Positions 18,074 through 27,093 of a stretch of DNA of 64,000 nucleotides are shown piece after piece. Source of the DNA: Novosphingobium sp. EMRT-2 (GTDB lineage Bacteria; Pseudomonadota; Alphaproteobacteria; Sphingomonadales; Sphingomonadaceae); the NCBI RefSeq assembly GCF_005145025.1, contig NZ_CP039695.1:2041501-2105500 (forward strand), read 5' to 3'. Below the pieces are notes generated by a model. That model did not search any database. It saw only the letters and a list, made by a program, of their open reading frames with translations, and was not told where the DNA came from. The position numbers and the translations under genes are program-made. Every line of letters starts with the position of its first letter. The stretch's first letter is position 1.

Positions 18074-19648
18074 TCACAACCCAATCGCCCTCCCCACCCC
18101 AACCGCCTCGCGAAACGCCGCATCATGGCTCACCAGCAGCAGCGCGCCGTCGTAGCCGCGCAAGGCCTGTTCGATCACTTCGATGGATTCGATGTCCAGA
18201 TGGTTGGTCGGCTCGTCGAGCAGCAGCAGTTGCGGCACGTGCGCGCCGGATAGCACGCAGGCGAGGCCGGCGCGCAGGCATTCGCCGCCGCTGAGATCGC
18301 GCACCGGCCGGTCGCCCTCCACGTTGCGGAAGGCGAAGCGGGCGAGCGCGGCGCGGGCGGCGTTTTCGTCCAGCTCCGGGTTGCGCCGGCGCATGTTGTC
18401 CACCAGCGTCGCCCCGCGATCGAGCAGGCTGACCGTCTGGTCCAGCAGGGCGAGCGGCACCGGGCGTTCGATGCGGCCCGCCGTGGGCGCGGCGAGGCCG
18501 GCGGCGAGGCGCAGCACCGTGGTCTTGCCCGCGCCGTTGCGCCCGGTCAGCGCCACGCGCTCCGGCCCGTGCAGCGCGAAGGACAGGCCCTCGACCACCG
18601 CGCGTTCCCCGGCGCGCCAGTTCACCGCGTGAAAGGCCAGCGCCAGCCGGTGCGGGGGCAGGCCGCAGGGCGGCAGCGCGATGGCGAGCGGGGTGGTCAC
18701 CTCCACCTGCGCCCGCGCCGCGTCGAGCGCCGCCACCCGCGCCGCGATCCGCTGTTCGCCCAGCGCCTGGCCGCGCCCGCCGCTGTTCTCGGCGCGTTCG
18801 CGCTGGCGGCCCAGCAGGATTTTCGGCGCGCTGCCGCTGGCGGCGTGGGCCTGCCCCGCCCGATCACGCCGCGCCTGCCGTTCGCGCGCGGCCTGCGCCT
18901 CGCGCTGCGCCGCGCGCGCGTGCCGCTGCGCCTCCTCCACATCGGACAGCGCCCGCGCCCGCGCCGCGTCGCGCTCCGCCACCCACGACGACCAGCCGCC
19001 GCCGTGGACCGTGACCGCGGCGGGCGACAGCGCGACGATGCGGTCCACGCCCTCCAGCAGCGCGCGATCGTGGCTGACGAGCAGCACGCCGCCGCGCCAT
19101 TGCGCGAGCAGGCCGGCAATCGCCGCGCGGCCCGCGTCATCCAGGTTGTTGGTCGGCTCGTCCAGCAGCAGCAGGTCCGGCGGATCGATCAGCAGGCGGG
19201 CGATGGCGATCCGCGTCCGCTCCCCGCCGCTGAAGCTGGCCAGCGGGCGGGCGAGATCGAGCGGCGGCAGGCCCGCCCCGGCCAGCGCGCCTTCCAGCCG
19301 GTGCGGCAGCGTCCAGTCGGCCTCGGCGAAATCGCGTTCGGTGCCCAGGCCGGCCTCGATCCGGTCCAGCCGGGCCAGCGCGGCGGCGACGCCGAGTGCT
19401 TCGGCGGCGGTTTCCCCGCCCGGCTCCACCACTTGCTCGAGCATCCCGGCCGTGCCGTGGACGGCGATCGTGCCGGCCTGCGGCGCGATCTGGCCCAGCA
19501 CCGCGCGCAGCAGCGTGGACTTGCCCGCGCCGTTGCGACCGACCACGGCCACGCATTCGCGCCCCAGGTTCAGCGAAAGGCCGGAAAACAGCGACCGGCC
19601 GGACGGCGTGGCCAGTGCCACGGAATCGAGCGTGAGGAAGGAAGACAT
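18074..19648 (-). CDS. ABC-F family ATPase
   Basis: 524-aa soluble protein with two ABC domains in tandem and no membrane segments. Domain 1 has GRNGAGKST, FSGGERTRIAIARLL and LLLLDEPTNNLD; domain 2 has GRNGAGKTT, LSGGECLRAG and LLLLDEPTNHLD. The arginine-rich linker between them (about residues 220-330) fits the P-site tRNA interaction motif region. ABC-F proteins act on ribosomes; housekeeping (Uup-like) and antibiotic-protection roles cannot be told apart here. Start at MSSFLTLDS; the frame is open 28 codons further upstream. Confidence 0.88.
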   Translation of the reverse strand: MSSFLTLDSVALATPSGRSLFSGLSLNLGRECVAVVGRNGAGKSTLLRAVLGQIAPQAGTIAVHGTAGMLEQVVEPGGETAAEALGVAAALARLDRIEAGLGTERDFAEADWTLPHRLEGALAGAGLPPLDLARPLASFSGGERTRIAIARLLIDPPDLLLLDEPTNNLDDAGRAAIAGLLAQWRGGVLLVSHDRALLEGVDRIVALSPAAVTVHGGGWSSWVAERDAARARALSDVEEAQRHARAAQREAQAARERQARRDRAGQAHAASGSAPKILLGRQRERAENSGGRGQALGEQRIAARVAALDAARAQVEVTTPLAIALPPCGLPPHRLALAFHAVNWRAGERAVVEGLSFALHGPERVALTGRNGAGKTTVLRLAAGLAAPTAGRIERPVPLALLDQTVSLLDRGATLVDNMRRRNPELDENAARAALARFAFRNVEGDRPVRDLSGGECLRAGLACVLSGAHVPQLLLLDEPTNHLDIESIEVIEQALRGYDGALLLVSHDAAFREAVGVGRAIGL

Positions 19649-19837
19649 GACGGCACCGGAATTGACGAAGGGACGGGCGGTTTCAGCGCGTCTTCCGGTC
19701 CATTTCATGCTCCTGCGGGTTGTGCGGCCCAAGCCGCGATTTCAGAGTGTTACCAGATTGGCGCGGCGGCCGCAAACGGACATCGGAAGGCCCACCCCGC
19801 TGCGGCTAACGCCGCCTGCGGCGGCGCAAGCCTCGCT

Positions 19838-19895
19838 CCCCTCCCGCAAGCGGGAGGGGCTACCCCTTCTTCTCCCCTCCCGCTGGCGGGAGGGG
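19838..19895. repeat. Pair of palindromic intergenic repeats
   Basis: Two near-identical hairpins, CCCCTCCCGC-AA-GCGGGAGGGG (19838-19859) and CCCCTCCCGC-TG-GCGGGAGGGG (19874-19895), lie between the ABC-F gene and the PQQ dehydrogenase. They resemble the dispersed CTCCCGC palindromes seen in sphingomonads. The rest of 19649-20010 holds no gene. Confidence 0.6.
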
Positions 19896-20010
19896 CTGGG
19901 GGTGGGCCTTCGCGCCCCTCTGCCCGCGTTTGCAAACAGCACGATGGCACCCGCCCGCCGGATGCGGTATCGGCAGGCAACGTGCAAAAACAAAACACGG
20001 GAGAGTGGGC

Positions 20011-22200
20011 ATGAAACGGTGGCTTGGAGGCTTCCTGGCGGGCGGCGCGGTGCTGGCGCTGGCGGCGTGCGGGATGGGCGGCGTGGGCGGCGGAGCCGGC
20101 AGCGCGGGCAGATCGCTCGACGATGCCGAAAAGGCCAGCGAGGCGCTGCTCAAGACCGGCGGCAACGGCGATAACTGGGCCGGCATCGGCTATGGCTATG
20201 ACGAGCAGCGCTACAGCCCGCTGGCCGACATCAACGACCGCAACGTGGGCGAACTCGGCATCGCGTGGTACGCCGATCTGGACGACGCGCGCGGGCAGGA
20301 AGCGACGCCGGTGATCGTGGACGGCGTGCTCTATGTCAGCCATGCCTGGTCGAAGGTGGACGCGTGGGACGCCGCGAGCGGAAAGAAGCTGTGGTCGTTC
20401 GATCCGAAAGTGTCCGGCGAACGCGCCGTCAGCGCCTGTTGCGACGTGGTCAACCGCGGCGTGGCGGTGTGGGGCGGCAAGGTCTTCGTCGGCACGCTGG
20501 ACGGCCGCCTGATCGCGCTGGACCGCAAGACCGGCCAGCAGCTATGGTCGACCCAGACCTTCGACACCACCAAGCCCTATACCATCACCGGCGCGCCGCG
20601 CGTGGTGAAGGACATGGTGCTGATCGGCAACGGCGGCGCGGAGTTCGGCGTGCGCGGCTATGTCACCGCCTATGACGCCGATACCGGCAAGCAGCGCTGG
20701 CGCTTCTACACCGCGCCCAACCCGGACAAGGCGAAGGACGGCGCCGTCTCGGACGATATCTTCGCCACCAAGGCCAACGCCACCTGGTCCGACAAGGGCG
20801 AATGGAAGACCTCCGGCGGCGGCGGCACAGTGTGGGACGCGATCGTCTATGACAAGGATCTCGACCAGATCTATCTCGGCGTGGGCAACGGCAATCCGTG
20901 GAACCACGGGCTGCGCTCGAACGGCGAAGGCGACAACTGGTTCCTCTCCTCGGTCGTCGCGCTCGATGCCACCACCGGCCGCTACAAGTGGCACTATCAG
21001 GAAACCCCGGCGGAAAGCTGGGACTACACCGCCACCCAGCCGATCATCCTGGCCGAGCAGGCGGTGAACGGGAAGCCGACCAAGGTGCTGTACCATGCGC
21101 CGAAGAACGGCTTCTTCTTCACGATCGACCGCACCACCGGCAAGCTGATCGATGCCAAGCCCTATGTCGACGGGATCAACTGGGCGAGCGGGTACGACCT
21201 TGCCACCGGCCGCCCGATCGAGAAGCCGGAAGCGCGCTTCTACAGGACCGGCAAGCCGTTCATCGCCATCCCCGGCGCGCTGGGCGCGCACAACTGGCAC
21301 CCGATGAGCTACAACCCGGCGACCGGCCTCGTCTATATCCCCGCGCAGCAGATCCCGCAGGGCTATCTGCAGGACATGGACGAGCTGGACCGGCGCAAGG
21401 TGCTGGGCTTCAACATCGGCACCTCGCTCGACAAGACGATGCTGCCCGATGACAAGGCCGCGTTCAAGGCCGCCATCGCCGCCACCACCGGCCGCCTCGT
21501 CGCCTTCGATCCGCGCACCGGCAAGGTGGCGTGGGGCGTGGACTATCCCGCCGCGTGGAACGGCGGCACGATGACGACCGCCGGCAACCTCGTGTTCCAG
21601 GGCACCAGCACCGGCCGCTTCCGCGCCTATGCCGCCGATAGCGGCCGGCAGTTGCTCGATCTCGACATGCAATCGGGCATCGTCAGCGCCCCGGCCACGT
21701 TCCGCGTCGGCGGGGTGCAGTACATCGCTTTCCAGACCGGCAAGGGCGGCGCCTTCCCGCTCGTCGCCGGGGTGGCGGGCGGGGTCACGCGCAAGCTGCC
21801 CAACCTGCCCCGGCTCGTCGTGCTCAAAATCGGCGGCACAGTGAAGCTGCCCGCGCCCCCGGCCACGACCACGCTCGCGTGGAACCCGCCGCCGCAGTTC
21901 GGCACCCCGGCGCAAGTCGCCTCGGGCAAGGCGCACTTCGGCCGCTACTGCCAGGTCTGCCACGGCGACAGCGCCATCGGCAACGGTTTCACCCCGGACC
22001 TGCGCGTCTCGGCCCTGCTCGCCAATGCGGACGCGTGGAAATCGGTGATCGCCGACGGCGCGCTGAAGGATCGGGGCATGGTCAGCTTCGGGCGCGTGCT
22101 GACCCCGGCCGACATCGAGGCGATCCGCGCCTATGTCATCGACCGCTCGATCTGGACCAAGGCCAACCTGGCTGATGTGGCGCCGCCGGTGGGGCGGTGA
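20011..22200 (+). CDS. PQQ-dependent alcohol dehydrogenase with C-terminal cytochrome c (quinohaemoprotein)
   Basis: 729 aa. An eight-blade beta-propeller PQQ domain carries the tryptophan-docking repeats (e.g. AWDAASGKKLWSF, YDADTGKQRWRF, FDPRTGKVAWG). The vicinal disulfide Cys143-Cys144 (SACCDVV) that sits over PQQ is present. A C-terminal mono-haem cytochrome c domain has CxxCH at 647-651 (CQVCH) with a later Met as likely axial ligand. The N-terminus carries a lipobox (LAAC, Cys20), so the protein is probably a membrane-attached lipoprotein in the periplasm. Start ATG 20011 has a GGGAGAG ribosome site. The alcohol substrate is unknown. Confidence 0.88.
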   Translation: MKRWLGGFLAGGAVLALAACGMGGVGGGAGSAGRSLDDAEKASEALLKTGGNGDNWAGIGYGYDEQRYSPLADINDRNVGELGIAWYADLDDARGQEATPVIVDGVLYVSHAWSKVDAWDAASGKKLWSFDPKVSGERAVSACCDVVNRGVAVWGGKVFVGTLDGRLIALDRKTGQQLWSTQTFDTTKPYTITGAPRVVKDMVLIGNGGAEFGVRGYVTAYDADTGKQRWRFYTAPNPDKAKDGAVSDDIFATKANATWSDKGEWKTSGGGGTVWDAIVYDKDLDQIYLGVGNGNPWNHGLRSNGEGDNWFLSSVVALDATTGRYKWHYQETPAESWDYTATQPIILAEQAVNGKPTKVLYHAPKNGFFFTIDRTTGKLIDAKPYVDGINWASGYDLATGRPIEKPEARFYRTGKPFIAIPGALGAHNWHPMSYNPATGLVYIPAQQIPQGYLQDMDELDRRKVLGFNIGTSLDKTMLPDDKAAFKAAIAATTGRLVAFDPRTGKVAWGVDYPAAWNGGTMTTAGNLVFQGTSTGRFRAYAADSGRQLLDLDMQSGIVSAPATFRVGGVQYIAFQTGKGGAFPLVAGVAGGVTRKLPNLPRLVVLKIGGTVKLPAPPATTTLAWNPPPQFGTPAQVASGKAHFGRYCQVCHGDSAIGNGFTPDLRVSALLANADAWKSVIADGALKDRGMVSFGRVLTPADIEAIRAYVIDRSIWTKANLADVAPPVGR

Positions 22201-22232
22201 GGGGGGACAGGGCTGGACGGGGCGACGTCAGG

Positions 22233-22257
22233 CGGGAGCGCAATGGGCGCGCTCCCG
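22233..22257 (+). terminator. Possible terminator after the PQQ dehydrogenase
   Basis: A 9-bp stem CGGGAGCGC / GCGCTCCCG with a 7-nt loop lies 33 bp after the stop codon. No strong U tract follows, so termination is only plausible. Confidence 0.4.
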
Positions 22258-22655
22258 TTGGGGGTACGCCGATGGTTGTCGCGGAATGTACGGCAAAAAC
22301 GGCCGCTTCGGCCGCATACACAGCACCGAATATTCCGCGACTCATTCACGCCGCCTACCGATGGCACGTCACCACTCTACAGAGTCATTGGAAGAGATTA
22401 GCGACGGCGAGAAGCGGTCAGACGACAGGATGCCTTTGTTCTCCACCACTTCGTCCACCATGTTGCCGTCTCTGAAGTGCTTTGCAACGATAGACTGCCG
22501 TCCCTCAAAGGTCTCACGCAGGTTAGCACAGACTCGGCCTCCAACGTAAGGCTTAGACTGTCCGAGCGGAGATGGTTGGCGTGTCCGACCAGCCGCGCTA
22601 GATGTTAAGTGGGTGCGTGCCGAATCTTGGTGCGCGATGGGGCTGGGAGTCAGCG

Positions 22656-23945
22656 GTGTACAAGATTGCGTCAATCGAGATCGCTGGATTCCGAGGGTCA
22701 GACAGAACGCTCCGCCTGCCAATGGATGCGGACGTCAATTTCTTCATCGGACGAAATGGAACCGGAAAAACGCGCCTAATGAATCTGCTCAACTTCGCTC
22801 TGTCTGGAGACGTACGAAATTTGATGCAGATTGAATTCCGGTCTGTGCTGTTTCGATTGTTCCGTCCTCGCGATCGGGCTCGACCATTTATCCGGATATC
22901 CAGGGGCACTGACGAAGACGGCTACATTGATCTTACTTATGAGCTTGGAACTAGTTCAAAGGCGAAGCCACAAACCTTTCGCATAAGCGCGTCCGATATT
23001 GGCGGTCCCTGGATGCGTCGACAATACCGATTGCTTACCGAAACACGATACTATCACACTGACGAACCGTCAGACCTCGCGCGCATCAAACAATCAATCG
23101 ACAGGCTTATCCAGCTTAGTTGGATTTCTGTGCATCGCGCGGCCATGGAAGCGCCAGAAGAGCGTGAAAAGCGCTTCGAGTCGCCAGTTGATCGGAAAGC
23201 ACATCAGGTCGCACGCGATTTCGGCGTCTATTTTTCCGTCCTCGATAAAGCAGCAGCAGAAGAAACTGATAAATTTCAACAAGTATACTTACTCGCCCTT
23301 ATTTCACCATCAGGCTTTGAAGCTCTATCAAGCCTCGAAACTGTAAATCCAGAAGACGAGAAGTCCGCAATAAGGGGAATGTTCGCAGAATTTAACATCA
23401 AGTCTAGCGTATATGCCAGCAAACTGGAAAGTTTTTCAAAGCGTATGGCGAAAGCGCTGGCCAACTATGACCCAAAAGGGCCATTAGAGGCAAATGACTT
23501 TCTCGTATTGACGGATACGATCAGAATTCATGACTCCGTCAAAGAATGGCATCAGTTACTCAAAAAAAGAGCTAGCATCTATGCCCCAAAAGATACATTT
23601 GTATCCATTCTCAACGGAATGCTTTATAAGAAAAGAGTCTCAATAAACGCAGGAAATCAACCTATATTTCATTCCGAAAGTGGCGAAGAGTTAAATCTTG
23701 AACAGCTTTCCTCGGGGGAAAAGCAACTCTTTATCCTTCTTGGCGAGACACTGCTTCAAAAGCAACAACCGTGTATATTTATGGCAGATGAGCCGGAAAT
23801 ATCTCTTCATATTGATTGGCAAGAGCGCCTTGTCCCAAGCCTTAGGAAGATAAACCCGAACGCTCAGATTGTATTTGCAACACATTCTCCTGATGTTGTA
23901 GGAGCTTATGGTGACAACACGATTGATCTAGAGAAGATAGGATGA
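22656..23945 (+). CDS. AAA/ABC-type ATPase, AriA-like (PARIS-type defence)
   Basis: 429 aa from GTG 22656 (VYKIASIEIAGFRG); an in-frame ATG at 22602 would add 18 residues. It is an SMC/ABC-like ATPase: Walker A GRNGTGKT at 32-39, a divergent middle insertion, signature LSSGEKQL near 350, Walker B IFMADEPEISLH near 375 and an ATHSPDVV switch near 408. It overlaps by 4 nt with the DUF4435 gene. An AAA ATPase followed by a DUF4435/TOPRIM protein is the arrangement of AriA-AriB in PARIS, where the ATPase cage senses phage anti-restriction proteins. The gene is clearly more AT-rich than its surroundings. OLD- or Gabija-related systems are alternatives. Confidence 0.75.
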   Translation: MYKIASIEIAGFRGSDRTLRLPMDADVNFFIGRNGTGKTRLMNLLNFALSGDVRNLMQIEFRSVLFRLFRPRDRARPFIRISRGTDEDGYIDLTYELGTSSKAKPQTFRISASDIGGPWMRRQYRLLTETRYYHTDEPSDLARIKQSIDRLIQLSWISVHRAAMEAPEEREKRFESPVDRKAHQVARDFGVYFSVLDKAAAEETDKFQQVYLLALISPSGFEALSSLETVNPEDEKSAIRGMFAEFNIKSSVYASKLESFSKRMAKALANYDPKGPLEANDFLVLTDTIRIHDSVKEWHQLLKKRASIYAPKDTFVSILNGMLYKKRVSINAGNQPIFHSESGEELNLEQLSSGEKQLFILLGETLLQKQQPCIFMADEPEISLHIDWQERLVPSLRKINPNAQIVFATHSPDVVGAYGDNTIDLEKIG

Positions 23946-24814
23946 TCGAGGCGTTCGATAGGAGTGCATCTGGTCGAAGAAATCGGGCACTATTTTATAA
24001 TGTAGATCGTATCGTATACGTCGAAGGAGGTCGCGACGATAAAGGGGCGATGGAATCCTTTGATGGCCTTTTTTGGCGGCGCGTCCTTGGTGTTGTCCGG
24101 CCTGAGCTTCGACTTCGCATACTTCCAAGAGGCGGAAAGGATCAGCTCATAGCTTTAGCCAAAGGCATGGACAGTAGCGACGAGGGAAAGGTTATAGTTG
24201 CAATGGATCGCGACTATGATGGAATATTTAGAAGAACTATAGATAGCAAGTTTGTATTATATACTTACGGATACAGCTTTGAGAATGACATTTTCACACC
24301 TTTAGCTCTCGAAGACTTGTTTCTAAATCTTTGTCCAGTTTGCGATGATACTGTCGATTTCTCGCACCTCATTAACGAATTGATAGACGAATTCTGCAAA
24401 GATGCATGGTGGGCTCAGTTAGCCGATGTATGTGGGGGCATTGTGGCCAGAAAGGTCATAGACCGTGACCATGCACCGAAATATATGATGAACAATATCT
24501 ATGGGTGTAAACCGAAGCTATCGAAGTCAGCACTTTCTATCGACGTCTACAAAGCCAATAGTGGCTCCCCTAGAGATCGCGTTCGAAATATTCCTTACAA
24601 AAAATGCCACTTGCCGGATTTTTCCGTAGGCCATCTATATGCAAGCTTCTGCTACAAAATTATAACTTATTTACATAATATCTATAGCAATACTGCAAAA
24701 TTAACAAAAGACTCCGTAACATCTAGTGCGATTGCGAACTTTGCTGCACATATCGCAGCCGCGCCCCAATCGAAGCTCGGAGCGTATTACCAGGAGGCGC
24801 TGGCAGGGTGCTAA
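23942..24814 (+). CDS. DUF4435 (TOPRIM-fold) protein, AriB-like effector
   Basis: 290 aa. The DUF4435 hallmarks are present: IVYVEGGRDDKGAMESFD with the TOPRIM-type Glu at residue 28, PRGGKDQLIALA, and VIVAMDRDYDG with a D-x-D pair (about 88-90). Family knowledge: in PARIS the DUF4435 subunit AriB is a toxic TOPRIM nuclease released from AriA on infection and cleaves host tRNA. The ATG overlaps the ATPase stop, so the pair is translationally coupled. AT-rich codon use indicates transfer from another genome. No third gene is attached. Confidence 0.75.
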   Translation: MIEAFDRSASGRRNRALFYNVDRIVYVEGGRDDKGAMESFDGLFWRRVLGVVRPELRLRILPRGGKDQLIALAKGMDSSDEGKVIVAMDRDYDGIFRRTIDSKFVLYTYGYSFENDIFTPLALEDLFLNLCPVCDDTVDFSHLINELIDEFCKDAWWAQLADVCGGIVARKVIDRDHAPKYMMNNIYGCKPKLSKSALSIDVYKANSGSPRDRVRNIPYKKCHLPDFSVGHLYASFCYKIITYLHNIYSNTAKLTKDSVTSSAIANFAAHIAAAPQSKLGAYYQEALAGC

Positions 24815-25215
24815 AAGGGAATGACTTCCGCCATCGGCCAAGCCGCAATCGCGTGAAGCTCTAAAGACGCGAAGGATGCACGCTGAACGAGAGCCGCTTT
24901 CCTTCTCTCTGCTGTGAGCTTAGTCAATCCCCAAGGTCCAACGCCCTGATCGCAATGACTTGACCTCAATGAAGGGAAGCTTCCTAACTTCGCGATCTTT
25001 ATCCGGACAGTCCCTGACGTCCCCAAAGAAACAACCGAAGCACCCAAGAGCGCCCCGGCCGTTTCCGCTTTCGCCCTGAACCCCGGTTAAGCCCCGAAGC
25101 CGCCGTCGATGGTCTGCATCGAACCGGTGATCATGCCGGCGTGCGGGCCGGCGAGATAGGCGGCGAGTTCGGCGATTTCCTCGGGCCGGGCATGGCGCTT
25201 GATCGCCATGAAGCT

Positions 25216-26511
25216 GGACACCTCGAAGAACCGTCTGATTTTGGCGTAATTGCGATGTGATGGCACAGGAGCGGGTGGCGAGCTCCAGGCTTGGGTTGCT
25301 GATCTGCTTATTTTCTTGGCGGAGCCGGCTGCGTGGGCCGGTTTTTGGGTCACGCGGGCGCAGTACGCCCCTCAAGCCATGCGAGGCGCTGGAAGTTATA
25401 GGCAAGGTTGGCCATGCCGATCTTGATGCGGGCGCGGGCAATGCCGATGGTGCGCACGATCAGGCCCATGCGGTGCTTTTGCCCGGCAAAGACGTGTTCG
25501 ACTGCCGAGCGGATGGCCGATCGCTTCGCATTGGCTCTGGCGACACGCTCGGGCATGGCACGGCGGTTCGGTTTGCGCTGGTGGATGTGGCTCTTGAACA
25601 TGCCCCTCTCGAGAAAGGTTTCGTTTTTCTTCGACCGGTAGGCGGTATCAGCCCAGACGCCCGAACCGGTGTTGTTCGTGCTGATCAGGTCAGGCAACCG
25701 GGCGCCGTCATGGGCATTGGCGGCACTGGCATCCCAGGTCCGGATCAACCCGTGAGCCCGGTCGATGCCGATGTGGTTCTTGTAGCCGAACATCGGGATG
25801 GCGAGATCGACCGGCTTGAAGGCCTTGGGATCGGCACCCTCCTTCACCTTGGCCTTGGTGTACTTCACGCTCCAGCGGGCATCGCGATCCTTCTGACGGA
25901 GCCGGGCTGGCTTTGCCTTCCATGCCTCCGGGATCCGGCCGTCCTTGATCGCTGCCTTCTCCTCGTCGGTGTTCCGCTGCTTGGGGGCAGGCACAACGGT
26001 AGCATCGATGATCTGGCCGCCCATGGCGAGATAGCCCCGGTCGGTCAGTGCGGCATCGAAGCGGGCGAAGAGCTTGTCGATTGCCTTGGCTTGCACCAAG
26101 CGCTCGCGGAACAGCCACACCGTCGTTGCATCCGGCACCGTGCCATCGAGCCCAAGGCCCAGGAAGCGCTGGAACGACAAGCGATCCTTGATCTGGAATT
26201 CCGTCGCTTCGTCCGAAAGCGAATAGAGCGCCTGCAGCACCAGAATTTTGAACATCATCACCGGGTCAAACGGCGGCCGCCCGCCTTTGCCACGAACACT
26301 GCGGCGCAGAGCGGCGATCAATGGCCCCCGGAAAACCTCAAAGTCGACCACCCCGGACAGACGCTCCAACGGATCACCCGCTGCGCTCAAGGCCTCGTAC
26401 CGGTTCGAAAGATCAAAGAAACCGGGCTGTCCCGCCATCATCGCCTCCGCTCATCCGCAAGGGCAGTGAATCAGGTCAGGCCGACAAGCGCCAGAGTTTT
26501 TCGAACCCTCC
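25216..26511 (-). mobile_element. IS5-family insertion sequence, copy A
   Basis: 1296 bp. One end begins GGACACCTCGAAGAAC; the other, read inward, begins GGAGGGTTCGAAAAAC: imperfect terminal inverted repeats. It is flanked by the 4-bp target duplication AGCT (25212-25215 and 26512-26515). Inserted into the 3' part of the SDR gene. Confidence 0.93.
25350..26441 (-). CDS. IS5-family transposase, copy A
   Basis: 363-aa DDE transposase. N-terminal DUF772-type domain (FRGPLIAALRRSV...GGRPPFDPVMMFKIL), then the catalytic core with GQIIDATVVPAPKQ (first Asp) and GVWADTAYRSKKN (second Asp). The C-terminal region around SAIRSAVEHVFAGQKH should contain the Glu. The translation is identical in all three copies in this window. 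Confidence 0.93.
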   Translation of the reverse strand: MMAGQPGFFDLSNRYEALSAAGDPLERLSGVVDFEVFRGPLIAALRRSVRGKGGRPPFDPVMMFKILVLQALYSLSDEATEFQIKDRLSFQRFLGLGLDGTVPDATTVWLFRERLVQAKAIDKLFARFDAALTDRGYLAMGGQIIDATVVPAPKQRNTDEEKAAIKDGRIPEAWKAKPARLRQKDRDARWSVKYTKAKVKEGADPKAFKPVDLAIPMFGYKNHIGIDRAHGLIRTWDASAANAHDGARLPDLISTNNTGSGVWADTAYRSKKNETFLERGMFKSHIHQRKPNRRAMPERVARANAKRSAIRSAVEHVFAGQKHRMGLIVRTIGIARARIKIGMANLAYNFQRLAWLEGRTAPA

Positions 26512-27093
26512 AGCTGTGCATCGTCGCGGCCATGGGGCCTTCGGCCGGGTTCATGTCGCTGTCCGTCGGTCCCGGCTGGATGGCGTTGACGGTGATCCCG
26601 CGATCCCCGAAATCGCGCGCCAGCCCGCGCACCATGCCCTGCACGGCGGACTTGGTCAGCGCATAGGCCGCGCCGCCGGCAAACGGCATGCGATCGCCGT
26701 TGACCGAGCCGATCACGATGATCCGGCCGTCGGCGTTCATCCGCCGCGCCGCCTCCACCGAAGCGTGATAGGGCGCGCGCACGTTCACGTCGATCATGTG
26801 GTCGACCGCGTCGGGATCGAGCTCCAGCGGATCGCCCATCGCCAGCGTGCCCGCGTTGACGACGATCACGTCCAGCGCGCCGCGGCCGGCGACGACGGAG
26901 GTGAGCGCATCGCGGTCCGCGCTGTTCGCCTGGATCGCCTGCGCGCCGGTTTCGTCGGCCAGCGCGGCGGCGGCATCGCGCGATCCGGCATAGGTGAAGG
27001 CCACCGCCGCGCCCGCCGCGCGGAAGCGGCGGACGATCGCGGCGCCGATGCCGCGGCTGCCGCCAAGGACAAGCACATTCTTTCCGGTAAAGT

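Noticed and set aside
20542..21963. 473-codon minus-strand open frame
   Set aside because: Antisense to the PQQ dehydrogenase, with no recognisable domain; a GC-rich artefact.
22369..22722. 117-codon minus-strand ORF upstream of the AriA-like gene
   Set aside because: Part of it looks protein-like (VCANLRETFEGRQSIVAKHF), but it overlaps the ATPase start, has no good ribosome site and no family; possibly a remnant.
24811..25047. 78-codon minus-strand ORF after the AriB-like gene
   Set aside because: No ribosome site, domain or partner; lies in the scar between acquired DNA and the SDR.
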